Assembly (NCBI GenBank): GCA_022846095.1
Contig: AP025583.1
Coordinates: 248,001 to 312,000 of the forward strand
Source: Oscillospiraceae bacterium
GTDB lineage: Bacteria; Bacillota; Clostridia; Oscillospirales; Oscillospiraceae
Length of the DNA: 64,000 bases
Direction: 5' to 3'
The notes below the pieces were generated by a model that ran no database searches, was not told where the DNA came from, and worked only from the letters and a program-made list of their open reading frames with translations. This document shows, piece after piece, positions 1 through 8,319 of this stretch. Positions within the stretch are counted from its first letter, which is position 1. Every line of letters starts with the position of its first letter. The translations under genes were made by a program, and so were the position numbers.

Positions 1-720
1 TCCCGCTACTCCAAGAAGAAGGGCATCCCCCGCCTGAGCGAGCGCCGGGCCACCGCCGGGGAGCTGTGGAGGGCCTTCAAGCCCGCCATCCTCCCCCTGT
101 GCCTGCCCATCATTATCATCGGCGGCATCCGCTTCGGCATCTTCACCCCCACGGAGGCGGGTGCCATCGCCATTTTCTACGCGCTGTTCCTGGGCATCCT
201 CTACAGGGAAATTCGGCTGGACAATATCCTGGCCTGCATCCGGGAGACCGTGGTGACCACCGCCTCCATCATGCTCATCGTGGGCGCGGCCACCTGCTTC
301 TCCTGGGTGCTGACCTGGGAAAACGTGCCCCAGACCATGACCACCTTCCTGATCAGCCTGTGCGGGAACAAGTACGTTTTCCTGCTGCTGGTGAACGTCT
401 TTTTGCTCTGCGTGGGCATGTTCATCGAGGCCACCGCGGCCCAGATCGTCCTGGCCCCCATGCTGGTGCCCGTGGCCGTGGCCTTCGGCATCGACCCCGT
501 CCACTTCGGCATGATGTTTATCTTCAACATGGCCATCGGGAGCCTGACCCCGCCCATGGGCAACCTGATGTTCGTCACCTGCGGCGTGACAAAGTGCTCC
601 ACCGAGGAGTTCATCAAGGACTGCCGGGTGTTCTACGTCATGCTCTTCGCCATGCTGATGCTGATGACCTACGCGCCCTTCCTGAGCACCTGGCTGCCCA
701 ATCTGATTTACGGGGTGTGA
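1..720 (+). CDS. TRAP transporter large permease (DctM type), C-terminal part
   Basis: The frame is open from the first base of the window, so the N-terminus lies outside; 239 codons and a TGA stop remain. The protein is a chain of hydrophobic segments separated by short polar loops. Motifs typical of the DctM membrane subunit are visible, including FTPTEAGAIA near the start of the visible part and a late GSLTPPMGN segment. DctM forms the ion-coupled channel of TRAP importers, which take up organic acids delivered by a periplasmic-type binding protein. Its small permease and binding protein should lie upstream. The hydrolase that follows starts 7 bases after the stop, so the two are probably co-transcribed and the substrate may be a sugar-acid lactone or similar ester. 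Confidence 0.88.
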   Translation, partial: SRYSKKKGIPRLSERRATAGELWRAFKPAILPLCLPIIIIGGIRFGIFTPTEAGAIAIFYALFLGILYREIRLDNILACIRETVVTTASIMLIVGAATCFSWVLTWENVPQTMTTFLISLCGNKYVFLLLVNVFLLCVGMFIEATAAQIVLAPMLVPVAVAFGIDPVHFGMMFIFNMAIGSLTPPMGNLMFVTCGVTKCSTEEFIKDCRVFYVMLFAMLMLMTYAPFLSTWLPNLIYGV

Positions 721-726
721 TTTGAA

Positions 727-1704
727 GTGAAAGTGATTCGCACGGTCCTTGGGGACGTCCCGGCCGATCAGATCGGCGTCACCGACGCCCACGACCACCT
801 GATCCGCAGCGGCGGGCCGGAGGTGGAGCGGGACGGGGCGTTCCTGATGGACGACGCCGGAGCGGCAAAACGGGAGTTCGGCCGTTGGCTGGCGGCCGGC
901 GGGAGGACCATGATCTGCATGGACCCCATCGGATGCGGGCGCAATGTGCCGAAAATGCTGGAGGTGGCCGCGGCTTACCGCGGCAAGGGGAATCTGGTTA
1001 TGACCACCGGCTTCCAGAAAGGGGCGAACTACTGCCCCAACACCTCCTTCCTGGCCACGGTGGACACCAACAAGGTGGCTGAATGTATGATTGCGGAGAT
1101 AACCCAGGGGATGGACGTCCACAGCTACAACGGCCCGGTGGTGGAGCGCACCTCCGCCCGGGCGGGCCTCATCAAGGCGGGCACCGGCTACCGGCTGATT
1201 TCCCCCCTGGAGGAGAAAGCCCTCACCGTGGCGGCCATCACCCAGAGGGAGACCGGCTGCCCCATCTCGATCCACACCGATTACGGAACCATGGGCCCGG
1301 AGCTCCTGGACATTCTTGAGGCGCACGGGGGCAGCCCGGAGCACACCGTGCTGTGCCACATGCAGCGCAACCCGGACCTCTACTACTACCAAATGCTGCT
1401 GGACCGGGGGGCCGTACTCTGCTTTGACGAGCCCAACAAGCCCCAGTACCGCCCCGATATGGAGATCGCCCGGAACGTGGCCGAGCTGTGCAGACTGGGA
1501 TATGGGGGGCAGCTCGTGCTGGGAATGGACGGCGGGCGCATTGAGGCGCTGGGCGCCTATATGGAGCCCCGGGGCCGGGCGAATGGCCTGGAATACCTGC
1601 TCACCCGCTTTGTGCCGCTGCTGCGGGCCTGCGGCGTGTCCGAGGGCGATCTGCACAACATGCTGGAGGCGAATCCCGCGCGGGTATTTGCAATGGAGGC
1701 GTAA
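727..1704 (+). CDS. Phosphotriesterase-family metal hydrolase (probable lactonase)
   Basis: 325 residues, the usual length of the phosphotriesterase (PTE) family. The binuclear metal site is recognisable: HxH at H22/H24, bridging Lys K150 in a GLIKAG motif, H183 (SIHTD), H211 (CHMQRNPD) and D268 (GMDGGR). Bacterial members near sugar-acid genes often act as lactonases, but substrate cannot be read from sequence. The start is a GTG at 727, only 6 bases after the TRAP permease stop and without a good ribosome binding site, so translational coupling is likely; a second GTG two codons on is an alternative. A strong terminator follows, making this the last gene of the TRAP operon. Confidence 0.85.
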   Translation: MKVIRTVLGDVPADQIGVTDAHDHLIRSGGPEVERDGAFLMDDAGAAKREFGRWLAAGGRTMICMDPIGCGRNVPKMLEVAAAYRGKGNLVMTTGFQKGANYCPNTSFLATVDTNKVAECMIAEITQGMDVHSYNGPVVERTSARAGLIKAGTGYRLISPLEEKALTVAAITQRETGCPISIHTDYGTMGPELLDILEAHGGSPEHTVLCHMQRNPDLYYYQMLLDRGAVLCFDEPNKPQYRPDMEIARNVAELCRLGYGGQLVLGMDGGRIEALGAYMEPRGRANGLEYLLTRFVPLLRACGVSEGDLHNMLEANPARVFAMEA

Positions 1705-1710
1705 GTATGG

Positions 1711-1748
1711 AAAGAAAACCACATCCCCACGGGTGTGGTTTTCTTTTT
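1711..1748 (+). terminator. Rho-independent terminator after the PTE-like gene
   Basis: A 15-bp stem (arms around AAACCACATCCC and GGGTGTGGTTT, one G-T pair) is followed by TCTTTTT. It ends the TRAP-hydrolase operon and separates it from the kinase operon. Confidence 0.85.
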
Positions 1749-2007
1749 GGACAGCAGAGGTGGATCAAAGCACAAACTGTTTAAAATATAAACACATGGT
1801 GTCATAGTGCACAGATGAGTTTCTAAAATTTTTAGCGTACGTTTCATATTTAAACAATTCTGGACCGGAAAATATTTGATCTCTCCCCCTCAATTCTGTA
1901 AAATACAGATAAAGAACAGAGATTTGGATCAAAGCACTGGAGAAACCGCCCTGCGGCAGGCTCTGAATGTTTTAAAATGAAACGCACAAGATTGACGAGG
2001 TGTCCAA
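1749..2007 (+). promoter_or_regulatory. Regulatory region of the DUF1537/PdxA2 operon, with promoter and 13-bp direct repeat
   Basis: This AT-rich gap has no gene. A sigma-70 promoter candidate is TTGATC (1876-1881), 17 bases, TAAAAT (1899-1904). The 13-mer TGGATCAAAGCAC occurs twice in the same orientation, at 1761-1773 (about 100 bases upstream of the -35) and at 1925-1937 (just after the expected start). The arrangement suits a regulator binding both sites with a DNA loop. The regulator is not identified; the AraC-type protein at 18017 is one candidate. Confidence 0.55.
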
Positions 2008-3276
2008 ATGGTAACGCTGCTCATCATCGCGGACGACTTTACCGGGGCGCTGGACACAGGAGTCCAGTTCGCGTCCAGCGGCGCGGTCACGCGGGTGGTC
2101 ACCGAGGCGCGGTACGACTTCTCCTCCGCCGAGGCGGGGGTGCAGGTGCTGGTGGTGGACGCGGAGACCCGCCACCTGACCCCGGAGGGGGCCTACGGCG
2201 CCGTGCGGGGCATCGTGGAAAACGCCGTGCGCGCCGGGATCCCCTACATCTATAAAAAAACGGATTCGGCCCTGCGGGGCAATATCGGAAGCGAGCTTCA
2301 GGCCGTGCTGGACGGCTCCGGGCGGGGCCGCATCCACTTCATCCCGGCGCTGCCCGGCATGGGGCGGGTCACGGTGGACGGCGTGCACTACGTGGACGGC
2401 GTCCCGGTGGCGGAGGGCGTGTTCGGCCGGGACCCCTTCGAGCCGGTCAAATCCTCCGGCGTGGCCGAGATTATCGCGGAACAGACCGGCACGCCGGTGC
2501 ACCTGCACAAGGGGTACACCAGAAAGCGCTATCAGCCGGGCATCCACGTCCACGACGCCGCCACCGGGCGGGAGGTGGAGGAGATCGCCGAGTGGCTCAA
2601 GGCGGGCGGGGAGCTGGGTCTCACCGCCGGGTGCGCGGGCTTCGCCGCCGCCCTGCCGGGGCTGTTGGAGCTGGAGGGGCGCAGGCCGAAGAAATACCCC
2701 CTGAGCCCGGCGCTGCTGGTGGTGTGCGGCAGCGTGAACCCCATCACCCAGGCCCAGCTGGACGACGCGGAGAAGCACGGCTTCGCCCGCGTGCGCCTCA
2801 CCCCGGCCCAGAAGCTGGACCCCGCCTGGCTCTACAGCGAGGAGTGCCAGCGCGCGGTGACGGCCTGGATAAACCAGCTCTCCGCCAAGCGGCGCTGGAT
2901 TTTGGACGCCAACGACCTGGGCGCGGGGGAGACCCTGGCCTACGCCGGGGAGCTGGGGCTGACGCGGGAGGAGCTGCGGGTGCGCATCTCCACCACCCTG
3001 GGCGGGCTTTTGAAGCGCCTGCTGGACCAGGGGGCGGAGGGGACCCTCCTCCTCACCGGGGGGGACACCCTGCTGGCCTTCATGAGGCAGATCGGGGTGG
3101 GGGAGCTGATCCCGGCCTGGGAGGCGGCCCCCGGCGTGGTGCTCTCCCGGCTGAGCTACCAGGGGAAGGCCTACGACGTGATTACGAAATCCGGCGGCTT
3201 CGGAGAGCGCTCCCTGCTGACCGAGCTGGCCGATAGCATCTGTACCCAACGTGACGAGGAGGAAAAGATATGCTGA
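2008..3276 (+). CDS. Four-carbon acid sugar kinase family protein (DUF1537)
   Basis: 422 residues. The N-terminal substrate domain opens with ADDFTGALDTG (residues 9-18) and has KTDSALRGN (84-92); the C-terminal nucleotide domain has LLTGGDT near residue 350. This is the architecture of the D-threonate, D-erythronate and 2-oxotetronate kinases, which phosphorylate C4 sugar acids at the 4-position. Start ATG 2008 follows GAGG with good spacing. It is the first gene of an operon with Fe-ADH, DapA-like, PdxA-like and TctBAC genes. The pairing of a DUF1537 kinase with PdxA2 is the established bacterial route from D-threonate to dihydroxyacetone phosphate. The exact stereoisomer is not determined. 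Confidence 0.88.
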   Translation: MVTLLIIADDFTGALDTGVQFASSGAVTRVVTEARYDFSSAEAGVQVLVVDAETRHLTPEGAYGAVRGIVENAVRAGIPYIYKKTDSALRGNIGSELQAVLDGSGRGRIHFIPALPGMGRVTVDGVHYVDGVPVAEGVFGRDPFEPVKSSGVAEIIAEQTGTPVHLHKGYTRKRYQPGIHVHDAATGREVEEIAEWLKAGGELGLTAGCAGFAAALPGLLELEGRRPKKYPLSPALLVVCGSVNPITQAQLDDAEKHGFARVRLTPAQKLDPAWLYSEECQRAVTAWINQLSAKRRWILDANDLGAGETLAYAGELGLTREELRVRISTTLGGLLKRLLDQGAEGTLLLTGGDTLLAFMRQIGVGELIPAWEAAPGVVLSRLSYQGKAYDVITKSGGFGERSLLTELADSICTQRDEEEKIC

Positions 3277-4430
3277 AAACCTACAACCTGATGATGCCGC
3301 CCGCCGTTTACAGCGGCGAAAACGCCCTGGACAACCTGGAGGCCATCCTGGGGAAAAACGGGGTAAAGAAGCTGGCGGTGTTTACCGACAAGGGCGTGGA
3401 GGGCGCCGGGCTGCTGGACGGGCCCATGGCGCGGGTCAGGGCCTCCGGCGTGGAGTACGTGGTGCTGGACGAGCTGCCCCCCGAGCCCACCTACGCCCAG
3501 GCCCAGAAGCTGGTGGACCAGTTCAAGGCCAGCGGGGCCGACTTCATCCTGGCGGTGGGCGGCGGCAGCGTCATGGACACCGCCAAGCTGGCCGGCATCC
3601 TGGCCACCGACGACTACGGCGTGAAGGACCTGCTGGACAACCCGGGCATGGCCGTCAAGTGCGTCAAATCCGTGATGGTCCCCACCACCGCGGGCACCGG
3701 CGCCGAGGCCACCCCCAACGCCATCGTGGCCGTGCCGGAGAAGGAGGTCAAGGTGGGCATCGTCAACCCCGCCATGATCGCCGACTACGTGATCCTGGAC
3801 GCGGTGATGATTAAAAACCTGCCCCGCAAGATCGCCGCCTCCACCGGGGTGGACGCCCTGTGCCACGCCATCGAGTGCTTCACCAGCAACAAGGCCAACC
3901 CCTTCAGCGATCTGTTCGCCCTCCAGGCCCTGGACATGATTCTGAACAACATCGAGAGGGCCTGCGACGACCCCGCCGCCATGGCGGAGAAGAACGCCAT
4001 GCTGCTGGCCAGCTTCTACGCCGGGGTGGCCATCACCGCCTCGGGCACCACCGCCGTCCACGCCCTGAGCTACCCCTTGGGGGGCAAGTACCACATCGCC
4101 CACGGCGTGTCCAACGCCATGCTTCTGGTGCCGGTGATGCGCTTCAACGAGAGCGCCTGCCGGGAGAAGTTCGCCGCCGCCTACGACCGCTGCGTCCACA
4201 CCGGAGGAGGCTGCGCCACCGCGGAGGAGAAGAGCGCCTGGATCATCCGCCGCCTGGAGGAGATCGTCAGGCACCTGGACATCCCCACCAGCCTCGCCCA
4301 GTTCGGCGTGCCCGGGGAGGACCTGGAGGTGCTGGTGGAGGCCGGCATGGGCGTACAGCGCCTGCTGGTCAACAATATGCGCGAAGTCACCCCCGCCGAC
4401 GCGCGGGCCATCTATACGGAAATTATGTAG
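3270..4430 (+). CDS. Iron-containing alcohol dehydrogenase
   Basis: 386 residues, typical of the group III alcohol dehydrogenase family. The NAD-binding GGGS loop is at 97-100, PTTAGTGAE at 138-146, and the metal ligands D195, H199, H263 and H277 line up with the known ligands of lactaldehyde reductase FucO. It should reversibly reduce an aldehyde or ketone produced in the acid-sugar pathway. Its ATG lies 7 bases inside the end of the kinase gene, behind GGAGG, which indicates translational coupling. The next gene starts 18 bases after the stop. Confidence 0.9.
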   Translation: MLKTYNLMMPPAVYSGENALDNLEAILGKNGVKKLAVFTDKGVEGAGLLDGPMARVRASGVEYVVLDELPPEPTYAQAQKLVDQFKASGADFILAVGGGSVMDTAKLAGILATDDYGVKDLLDNPGMAVKCVKSVMVPTTAGTGAEATPNAIVAVPEKEVKVGIVNPAMIADYVILDAVMIKNLPRKIAASTGVDALCHAIECFTSNKANPFSDLFALQALDMILNNIERACDDPAAMAEKNAMLLASFYAGVAITASGTTAVHALSYPLGGKYHIAHGVSNAMLLVPVMRFNESACREKFAAAYDRCVHTGGGCATAEEKSAWIIRRLEEIVRHLDIPTSLAQFGVPGEDLEVLVEAGMGVQRLLVNNMREVTPADARAIYTEIM

Positions 4431-4448
4431 GGAAAGGGAGCAGCAGCT

Positions 4449-5348
4449 ATGAAAAAGGTAGAGATTAAAGGCATCATCCCCCCGATTATCACCCCCATGA
4501 ACGCCGACGAGAGCATCAATGTCCCCGTCCTGCGCCAGCAGGTGGAGCGCCAGATCGAAAACGGCGTCCACGCCCTGTTCTGCTTCGGCACCAACGGCGA
4601 GGGCTACATCCTCAGCGGCGCGGAGAAGAAGCTGGTCCTGGAGACGGTGGTGGAGCAGACCCGCGGCCGCGTGCCCGTCTACGCCGGCACCGGCTGCGTG
4701 TCCACCCGGGAGACCATCGAGCAGTCCAAAATGGCCCTGGACGTGGGGGCCGACGTGCTCTCCATCATCACCCCCTCCTTCGCCGCCGCCAACCAAAACG
4801 AGCTCTACGACCACTACAAGGCCGTGGCCGAGGCGGTGGATATGCCCATCGTGCTCTACAACATTCCCGCCCGCACCGGCAACGCCCTCCAGCCCGCCAC
4901 CGTGGGTAAGCTGGCCAAGATCGACAACATCGTGGGCGCCAAGGACTCCAGCGGCAACTTTGACAACATCCTCCAGTATATCGAGCAGACCCGCGGCGGG
5001 GACTTCTCCGTGCTCTCCGGCAACGACAGCCTGATCCTCTGGACCCTGCTGGCCGGCGGCACCGGCGGCATCGCCGGCTGCGCCAACGTCTACCCCCACA
5101 CCATGGCCTCCATCTACAACTGCTTTGTGGCGGGCGACGTGGCCAAGGCCCGGGAGTACCAGGACTCCATCCGCTCCTTCCGCGGCTGCTTCAAGTACGG
5201 CAACCCCAACACCGTGGTCAAGATGGCCGTAAGCCTGCTGGGCTACGACGTGGGCAAGTGCCGCGCCCCCTTCAACCAGCTCCCCGCCGAGGGCATCGAG
5301 GCCCTGAAGAAGGTCCTCAAGGAGAATGAAGAGAAGGGTATGCATTAA
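4449..5348 (+). CDS. Dihydrodipicolinate synthase/N-acetylneuraminate lyase family aldolase
   Basis: 299 residues forming the (beta/alpha)8 DapA/NanA fold. The Schiff-base lysine is K165 (GAKDSSGN), the catalytic tyrosine is Y137 (YNIPARTG), and the carboxylate-binding loop is GTNGEG at 47-52. The family cleaves or condenses 2-oxo acids. Placement in a sugar-acid operon makes a 2-oxo sugar acid aldolase or dehydratase more likely than lysine biosynthesis. Start ATG 4449 has a GGGAAAGGGAG ribosome binding site. A paralogue lies at 14990-15895 with catalytic residues at identical positions. Confidence 0.88.
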   Translation: MKKVEIKGIIPPIITPMNADESINVPVLRQQVERQIENGVHALFCFGTNGEGYILSGAEKKLVLETVVEQTRGRVPVYAGTGCVSTRETIEQSKMALDVGADVLSIITPSFAAANQNELYDHYKAVAEAVDMPIVLYNIPARTGNALQPATVGKLAKIDNIVGAKDSSGNFDNILQYIEQTRGGDFSVLSGNDSLILWTLLAGGTGGIAGCANVYPHTMASIYNCFVAGDVAKAREYQDSIRSFRGCFKYGNPNTVVKMAVSLLGYDVGKCRAPFNQLPAEGIEALKKVLKENEEKGMH

Positions 5349-5672
5349 AAGGAAGCGCGTAGGGTAGGCGCATAGGGGCGCTAACGAGCCCCGCAGACCG
5401 AAAAACAGGCCGGGCGGCTCACGGAAGCCCGGCGGCATTTTCGGCGGAGGGGTGAGTTAGCAACCCGGCCATGCGCCCAACCCGCAGCGTGACAGGAAGA
5501 AGCGCGTAGGGTAGGCGCGTAGAGGCACCGGGCCGATGTGGGCATCGGCCCCTACGGAAACGGTGGACGTGGGGACGGATTGCCGCGGGCCTGCGGCCCT
5601 CGCAATGACAGCAGCGTGACAGGAAGCGCGTACAGCCCCCCTCACGGGGGCATACGGAAGCGGAGGTAATTT
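5349..5672. repeat. Intergenic cluster of dispersed GC-rich palindromic repeats
   Basis: No gene is seen in these 324 bases. The region is a patchwork of repeats found elsewhere in the window. Bases 5349-5520 match, inverted, the array at 43.7-44.2 kb. Bases 5529-5555 are the GGCCGATG...CATCGGCC palindrome also at 20961 and 51867. Bases 5571-5609 are the GGATTGCCGCGG...CCTCGCAAT palindrome also at 13580, 20912 and 51818. The repeats sit inside what looks like a single operon, between the aldolase and pdxA-like genes. Confidence 0.8.
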
Positions 5673-6743
5673 ATGAACAAACCGATTCTGGGCATCACCA
5701 TGGGCGACCCCTTCGGCAACGGCCCTGAGATCACCGTCAAGGCCCTCTCCGACCCGGCGGTCTACGGCCGCTGCCGCCCCGTGGTCATCGGCGACGTGTG
5801 CGCCATGGAGTACGCCGTCCGGGCGGCGAAGCGGGTCTCGGGCATCGAGCTGAACATACGCCCGGTGAAGGCGGTATCCGAGGCCAGGTACGAGTACGGC
5901 ACCATCGACGTGTACGACATGGGCCTGCTCAAGCCGTCCGACATCCCCGGCGACGCGGAGCACCCCAAGCCCTTCGGCGTGGGGGCCTGCGCTCTGGGCG
6001 GCGAGTGCTCCTTCCAGTACGTGCACAAGGTCATCGACCTGGCCCTGGCCGGAGAGGTGGACGCCACCATCACCAACGCCCTGAGCAAGGAGGCCATCAA
6101 CATGGCCGGCCACCACTACTCCGGGCACACCGAGATCTACGCCCACTACACCGGCACCGACAAGTACACCATGATGCTGGCCCACGAGGCGCTGCGGGTG
6201 GTCCACGTGTCCACCCACGTCTCCCTCCGGGAGGCCTGTGACCGGGTGAAGAAGGACCGGGTGCTGGACGTGATCCGCATCGCCGACGCGGGGTGCAGGG
6301 CCATCGGCATTCAAAACCCCAAAATCGGCGTGGCGGGGCTGAACCCCCACTGCGGTGAGAACGGCATGTTCGGCACCGAGGAGATTGAGGAGATCCAGCC
6401 CGCCATCGACGCGGCCATGGCCGAGGGCATCTGCATCCCCGAAAAGAAGCCCACGCCCCCCGACACCGTATTCTCCAAGGCGCTGGGCGGCTGGTACGAC
6501 ATCGTGGTGGTCATGTACCACGACCAGGGGCACATCCCCCTGAAGGTGAAGGGCTTCGTGTATAATAAGGCGGAGGGCCACTGGGACGCGGTGGCCGGGG
6601 TGAACGTCACCCTGGGCCTGCCCATCATCCGGGCCAGCGTGGACCACGGCACCGGCTTCGGCCACGCGGGGGACGGCCACGCCAACGAGCTCAGCCTGGT
6701 CAACGCCATGGATTACGGCATCCGGCTGGCCGAGAACAAATAG
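5673..6743 (+). CDS. pdxA2: PdxA-family dehydrogenase (PdxA2, 4-phospho-sugar-acid dehydrogenase)
   Basis: 356 residues with the PdxA signatures: GITMGDPFGNGPEI at the N-terminus and metal-binding histidines in GHHYSGHTEIY, NPHCGENGMFG and MYHDQGHIPLK. PdxA oxidises 4-phosphohydroxy-L-threonine in vitamin B6 synthesis. PdxA2 paralogues next to DUF1537 kinases instead oxidise and decarboxylate 4-phospho-D-threonate or 4-phospho-D-erythronate to dihydroxyacetone phosphate. The kinase upstream and absence of other B6 genes favour the catabolic role. Start ATG 5673 follows GGAGG. Confidence 0.85.
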   Translation: MNKPILGITMGDPFGNGPEITVKALSDPAVYGRCRPVVIGDVCAMEYAVRAAKRVSGIELNIRPVKAVSEARYEYGTIDVYDMGLLKPSDIPGDAEHPKPFGVGACALGGECSFQYVHKVIDLALAGEVDATITNALSKEAINMAGHHYSGHTEIYAHYTGTDKYTMMLAHEALRVVHVSTHVSLREACDRVKKDRVLDVIRIADAGCRAIGIQNPKIGVAGLNPHCGENGMFGTEEIEEIQPAIDAAMAEGICIPEKKPTPPDTVFSKALGGWYDIVVVMYHDQGHIPLKVKGFVYNKAEGHWDAVAGVNVTLGLPIIRASVDHGTGFGHAGDGHANELSLVNAMDYGIRLAENK

Positions 6744-6755
6744 GAGGCGGAGGAT

Positions 6756-7730
6756 ATGAAATTCGTCATGACCCAGGCGGTCTGCCCCGAGGGGCTGGCC
6801 CTGCTGGACGGGGTGGCGGACACCTACGTGGCCGACAACCAGGACCCCAACAACTATCTGGACCAGATGCGGGACGCCGACGCCCTGATCGTGCGCATCG
6901 CCAAGTGCGACGGCCACGCCATCGAGCACAGCCCCAATCTGAAGGTCATCGGCCGCACCGGCGTGGGCTACGACAGCGTGGACGTGAAGAAGGCCACCGA
7001 GCTGGGCATCCCCGTGGTCATCACCCCCGGCGCCAACAACCGCAGCGTGGCCGAGCACGCGGTGGCCATGATGTTCGCCCTGTCCAAGAACCTGCTGGAG
7101 GGCCAGCTTGAGATGGGCAGGGGCAACTGGGAGATCCGGGGCGCCAAGAAGGCCTTCGAGCTGGAGGGCAAGAAGGTGGGTATCCTCGGCCTGGGGGCCA
7201 TCGGCCGGGAGACCGCCAAAATCTGCGCCGGCGTGGGCATGGAGATCGCGGGCTACGACCCCTTCCTGAGCCGCGAGCAGGTGGAGGCCATGGGGGCGGA
7301 GTACTTTGCGGACTATAAGCAGCTGCTCCGGGCCTGCGACGTGGTGTCCATCCACGTGCCCCTCACCGATGAGACCCGGGACATGATCTCCGCCGCCGAG
7401 CTGGCGCTGATGAAGCCCACGGCCATCGTGATCAATTGCAGCCGCGGGGGCATCGTCAACGAGGCCGACCTCTGCGCCGCCCTGAGAGACGGCGTCATCG
7501 CCGGGGCGGGCACCGACGTGTTCTGCTCCGAGCCCCCCAAGCCCGACGACCCCCTGCTCAATACCCCCAACCTCATCTGCTCCCCCCACTCCGCGGCCCA
7601 GACCCGGGAGGCCGTCATCCACATGGCCACCATGTGCGTGAACGGCTGCCTGGCGGTGCTGCGGGGCGAGAAATGGCCCCACGTGGCCGACCCCAAGGTC
7701 TACGACCACCCCCGCTGGGCCGGGAAATAG
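6756..7730 (+). CDS. D-isomer-specific 2-hydroxyacid dehydrogenase (phosphoglycerate dehydrogenase-like)
   Basis: 324 residues. The Rossmann motif is GLGAIG (145-150), and the catalytic triad is R230 (NCSRGG), E259 (CSEP) and H278 (SPHSA). There is no C-terminal ACT domain, so it is shorter than biosynthetic SerA and resembles catabolic hydroxypyruvate, glyoxylate or erythronate dehydrogenases. It should interconvert a 2-oxo acid and a D-2-hydroxy acid with NAD(P)H. Start ATG 6756 lies 12 bases after the pdxA2 stop behind GGAGG; it belongs to the same operon. Confidence 0.87.
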   Translation: MKFVMTQAVCPEGLALLDGVADTYVADNQDPNNYLDQMRDADALIVRIAKCDGHAIEHSPNLKVIGRTGVGYDSVDVKKATELGIPVVITPGANNRSVAEHAVAMMFALSKNLLEGQLEMGRGNWEIRGAKKAFELEGKKVGILGLGAIGRETAKICAGVGMEIAGYDPFLSREQVEAMGAEYFADYKQLLRACDVVSIHVPLTDETRDMISAAELALMKPTAIVINCSRGGIVNEADLCAALRDGVIAGAGTDVFCSEPPKPDDPLLNTPNLICSPHSAAQTREAVIHMATMCVNGCLAVLRGEKWPHVADPKVYDHPRWAGK

Positions 7731-7794
7731 CCCGTTTCCTCCCCTGATAGGGGAGGCTGAGAGGAATTGAAATGAATGAAAGGAGGCTGAGGGC

Positions 7795-8304
7795 ATGCAC
7801 TACCGGAAGGATCTGTACCCCGGTATCGTACTGGCGCTGATCTCCATCGCCTATCTTGCCCTGACCACCCAGATCCAGGTGTTCGCCGGACACGGCGCCA
7901 CGCCGCTGACCAACCAGGCCATGCCGCGCTTCTGGGGCGTGTTCCTGCTGATACTCAGCGTGGTGCTGATTATCCGCGGCGTCCGGACCCTCAAAAAGGA
8001 GAAGGCGTCCGGCGTCCGGCAGGAGCGCACCGGCTTTGTGCAGGCCGTGAAGAACAACCGGGAGGTTATCCTCACGTTCGTGGCCCTGGCGATCTACATC
8101 GCGGGGCTGCAGCCCATCGGGTTCACCGTGATGTCCGCCCTGTACGTCTTCGCGCAGAACCTGATCCTGACCCATCCCGGCAAAATCAACGCAAAGAGCG
8201 TCATAATCGCACTGGTCTTTGGAATCGTGGTGGCGGTGCTGGTGGATTTCCTGTTCGTCCGGTTCCTGCATGTGCTGCTGCCCCGCGGCCTCGTCGGCTT
8301 TTAA
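7795..8304 (+). CDS. Tripartite tricarboxylate transporter small permease (TctB family)
   Basis: 169 residues with about four predicted membrane segments and the TctB pattern (polar N-terminus, long first loop, hydrophobic C-terminal hairpin). TctB is the small membrane subunit of TTT importers and pairs with the large TctA subunit encoded next. Start ATG 7795 follows AAAGGAGG. The 64-base gap upstream holds a short palindrome (CCTCCCCTGATAGGGGAGG), a member of the local repeat family. Confidence 0.85.
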   Translation: MHYRKDLYPGIVLALISIAYLALTTQIQVFAGHGATPLTNQAMPRFWGVFLLILSVVLIIRGVRTLKKEKASGVRQERTGFVQAVKNNREVILTFVALAIYIAGLQPIGFTVMSALYVFAQNLILTHPGKINAKSVIIALVFGIVVAVLVDFLFVRFLHVLLPRGLVGF

Positions 8305-8319
8305 GGGGGGAGGATAGCT

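Noticed and set aside
5457-7796. 779-codon minus-strand open frame across pdxA2 and the hydroxyacid dehydrogenase
   Set aside because: Gly/His/Val-rich shadow of two well-supported genes.
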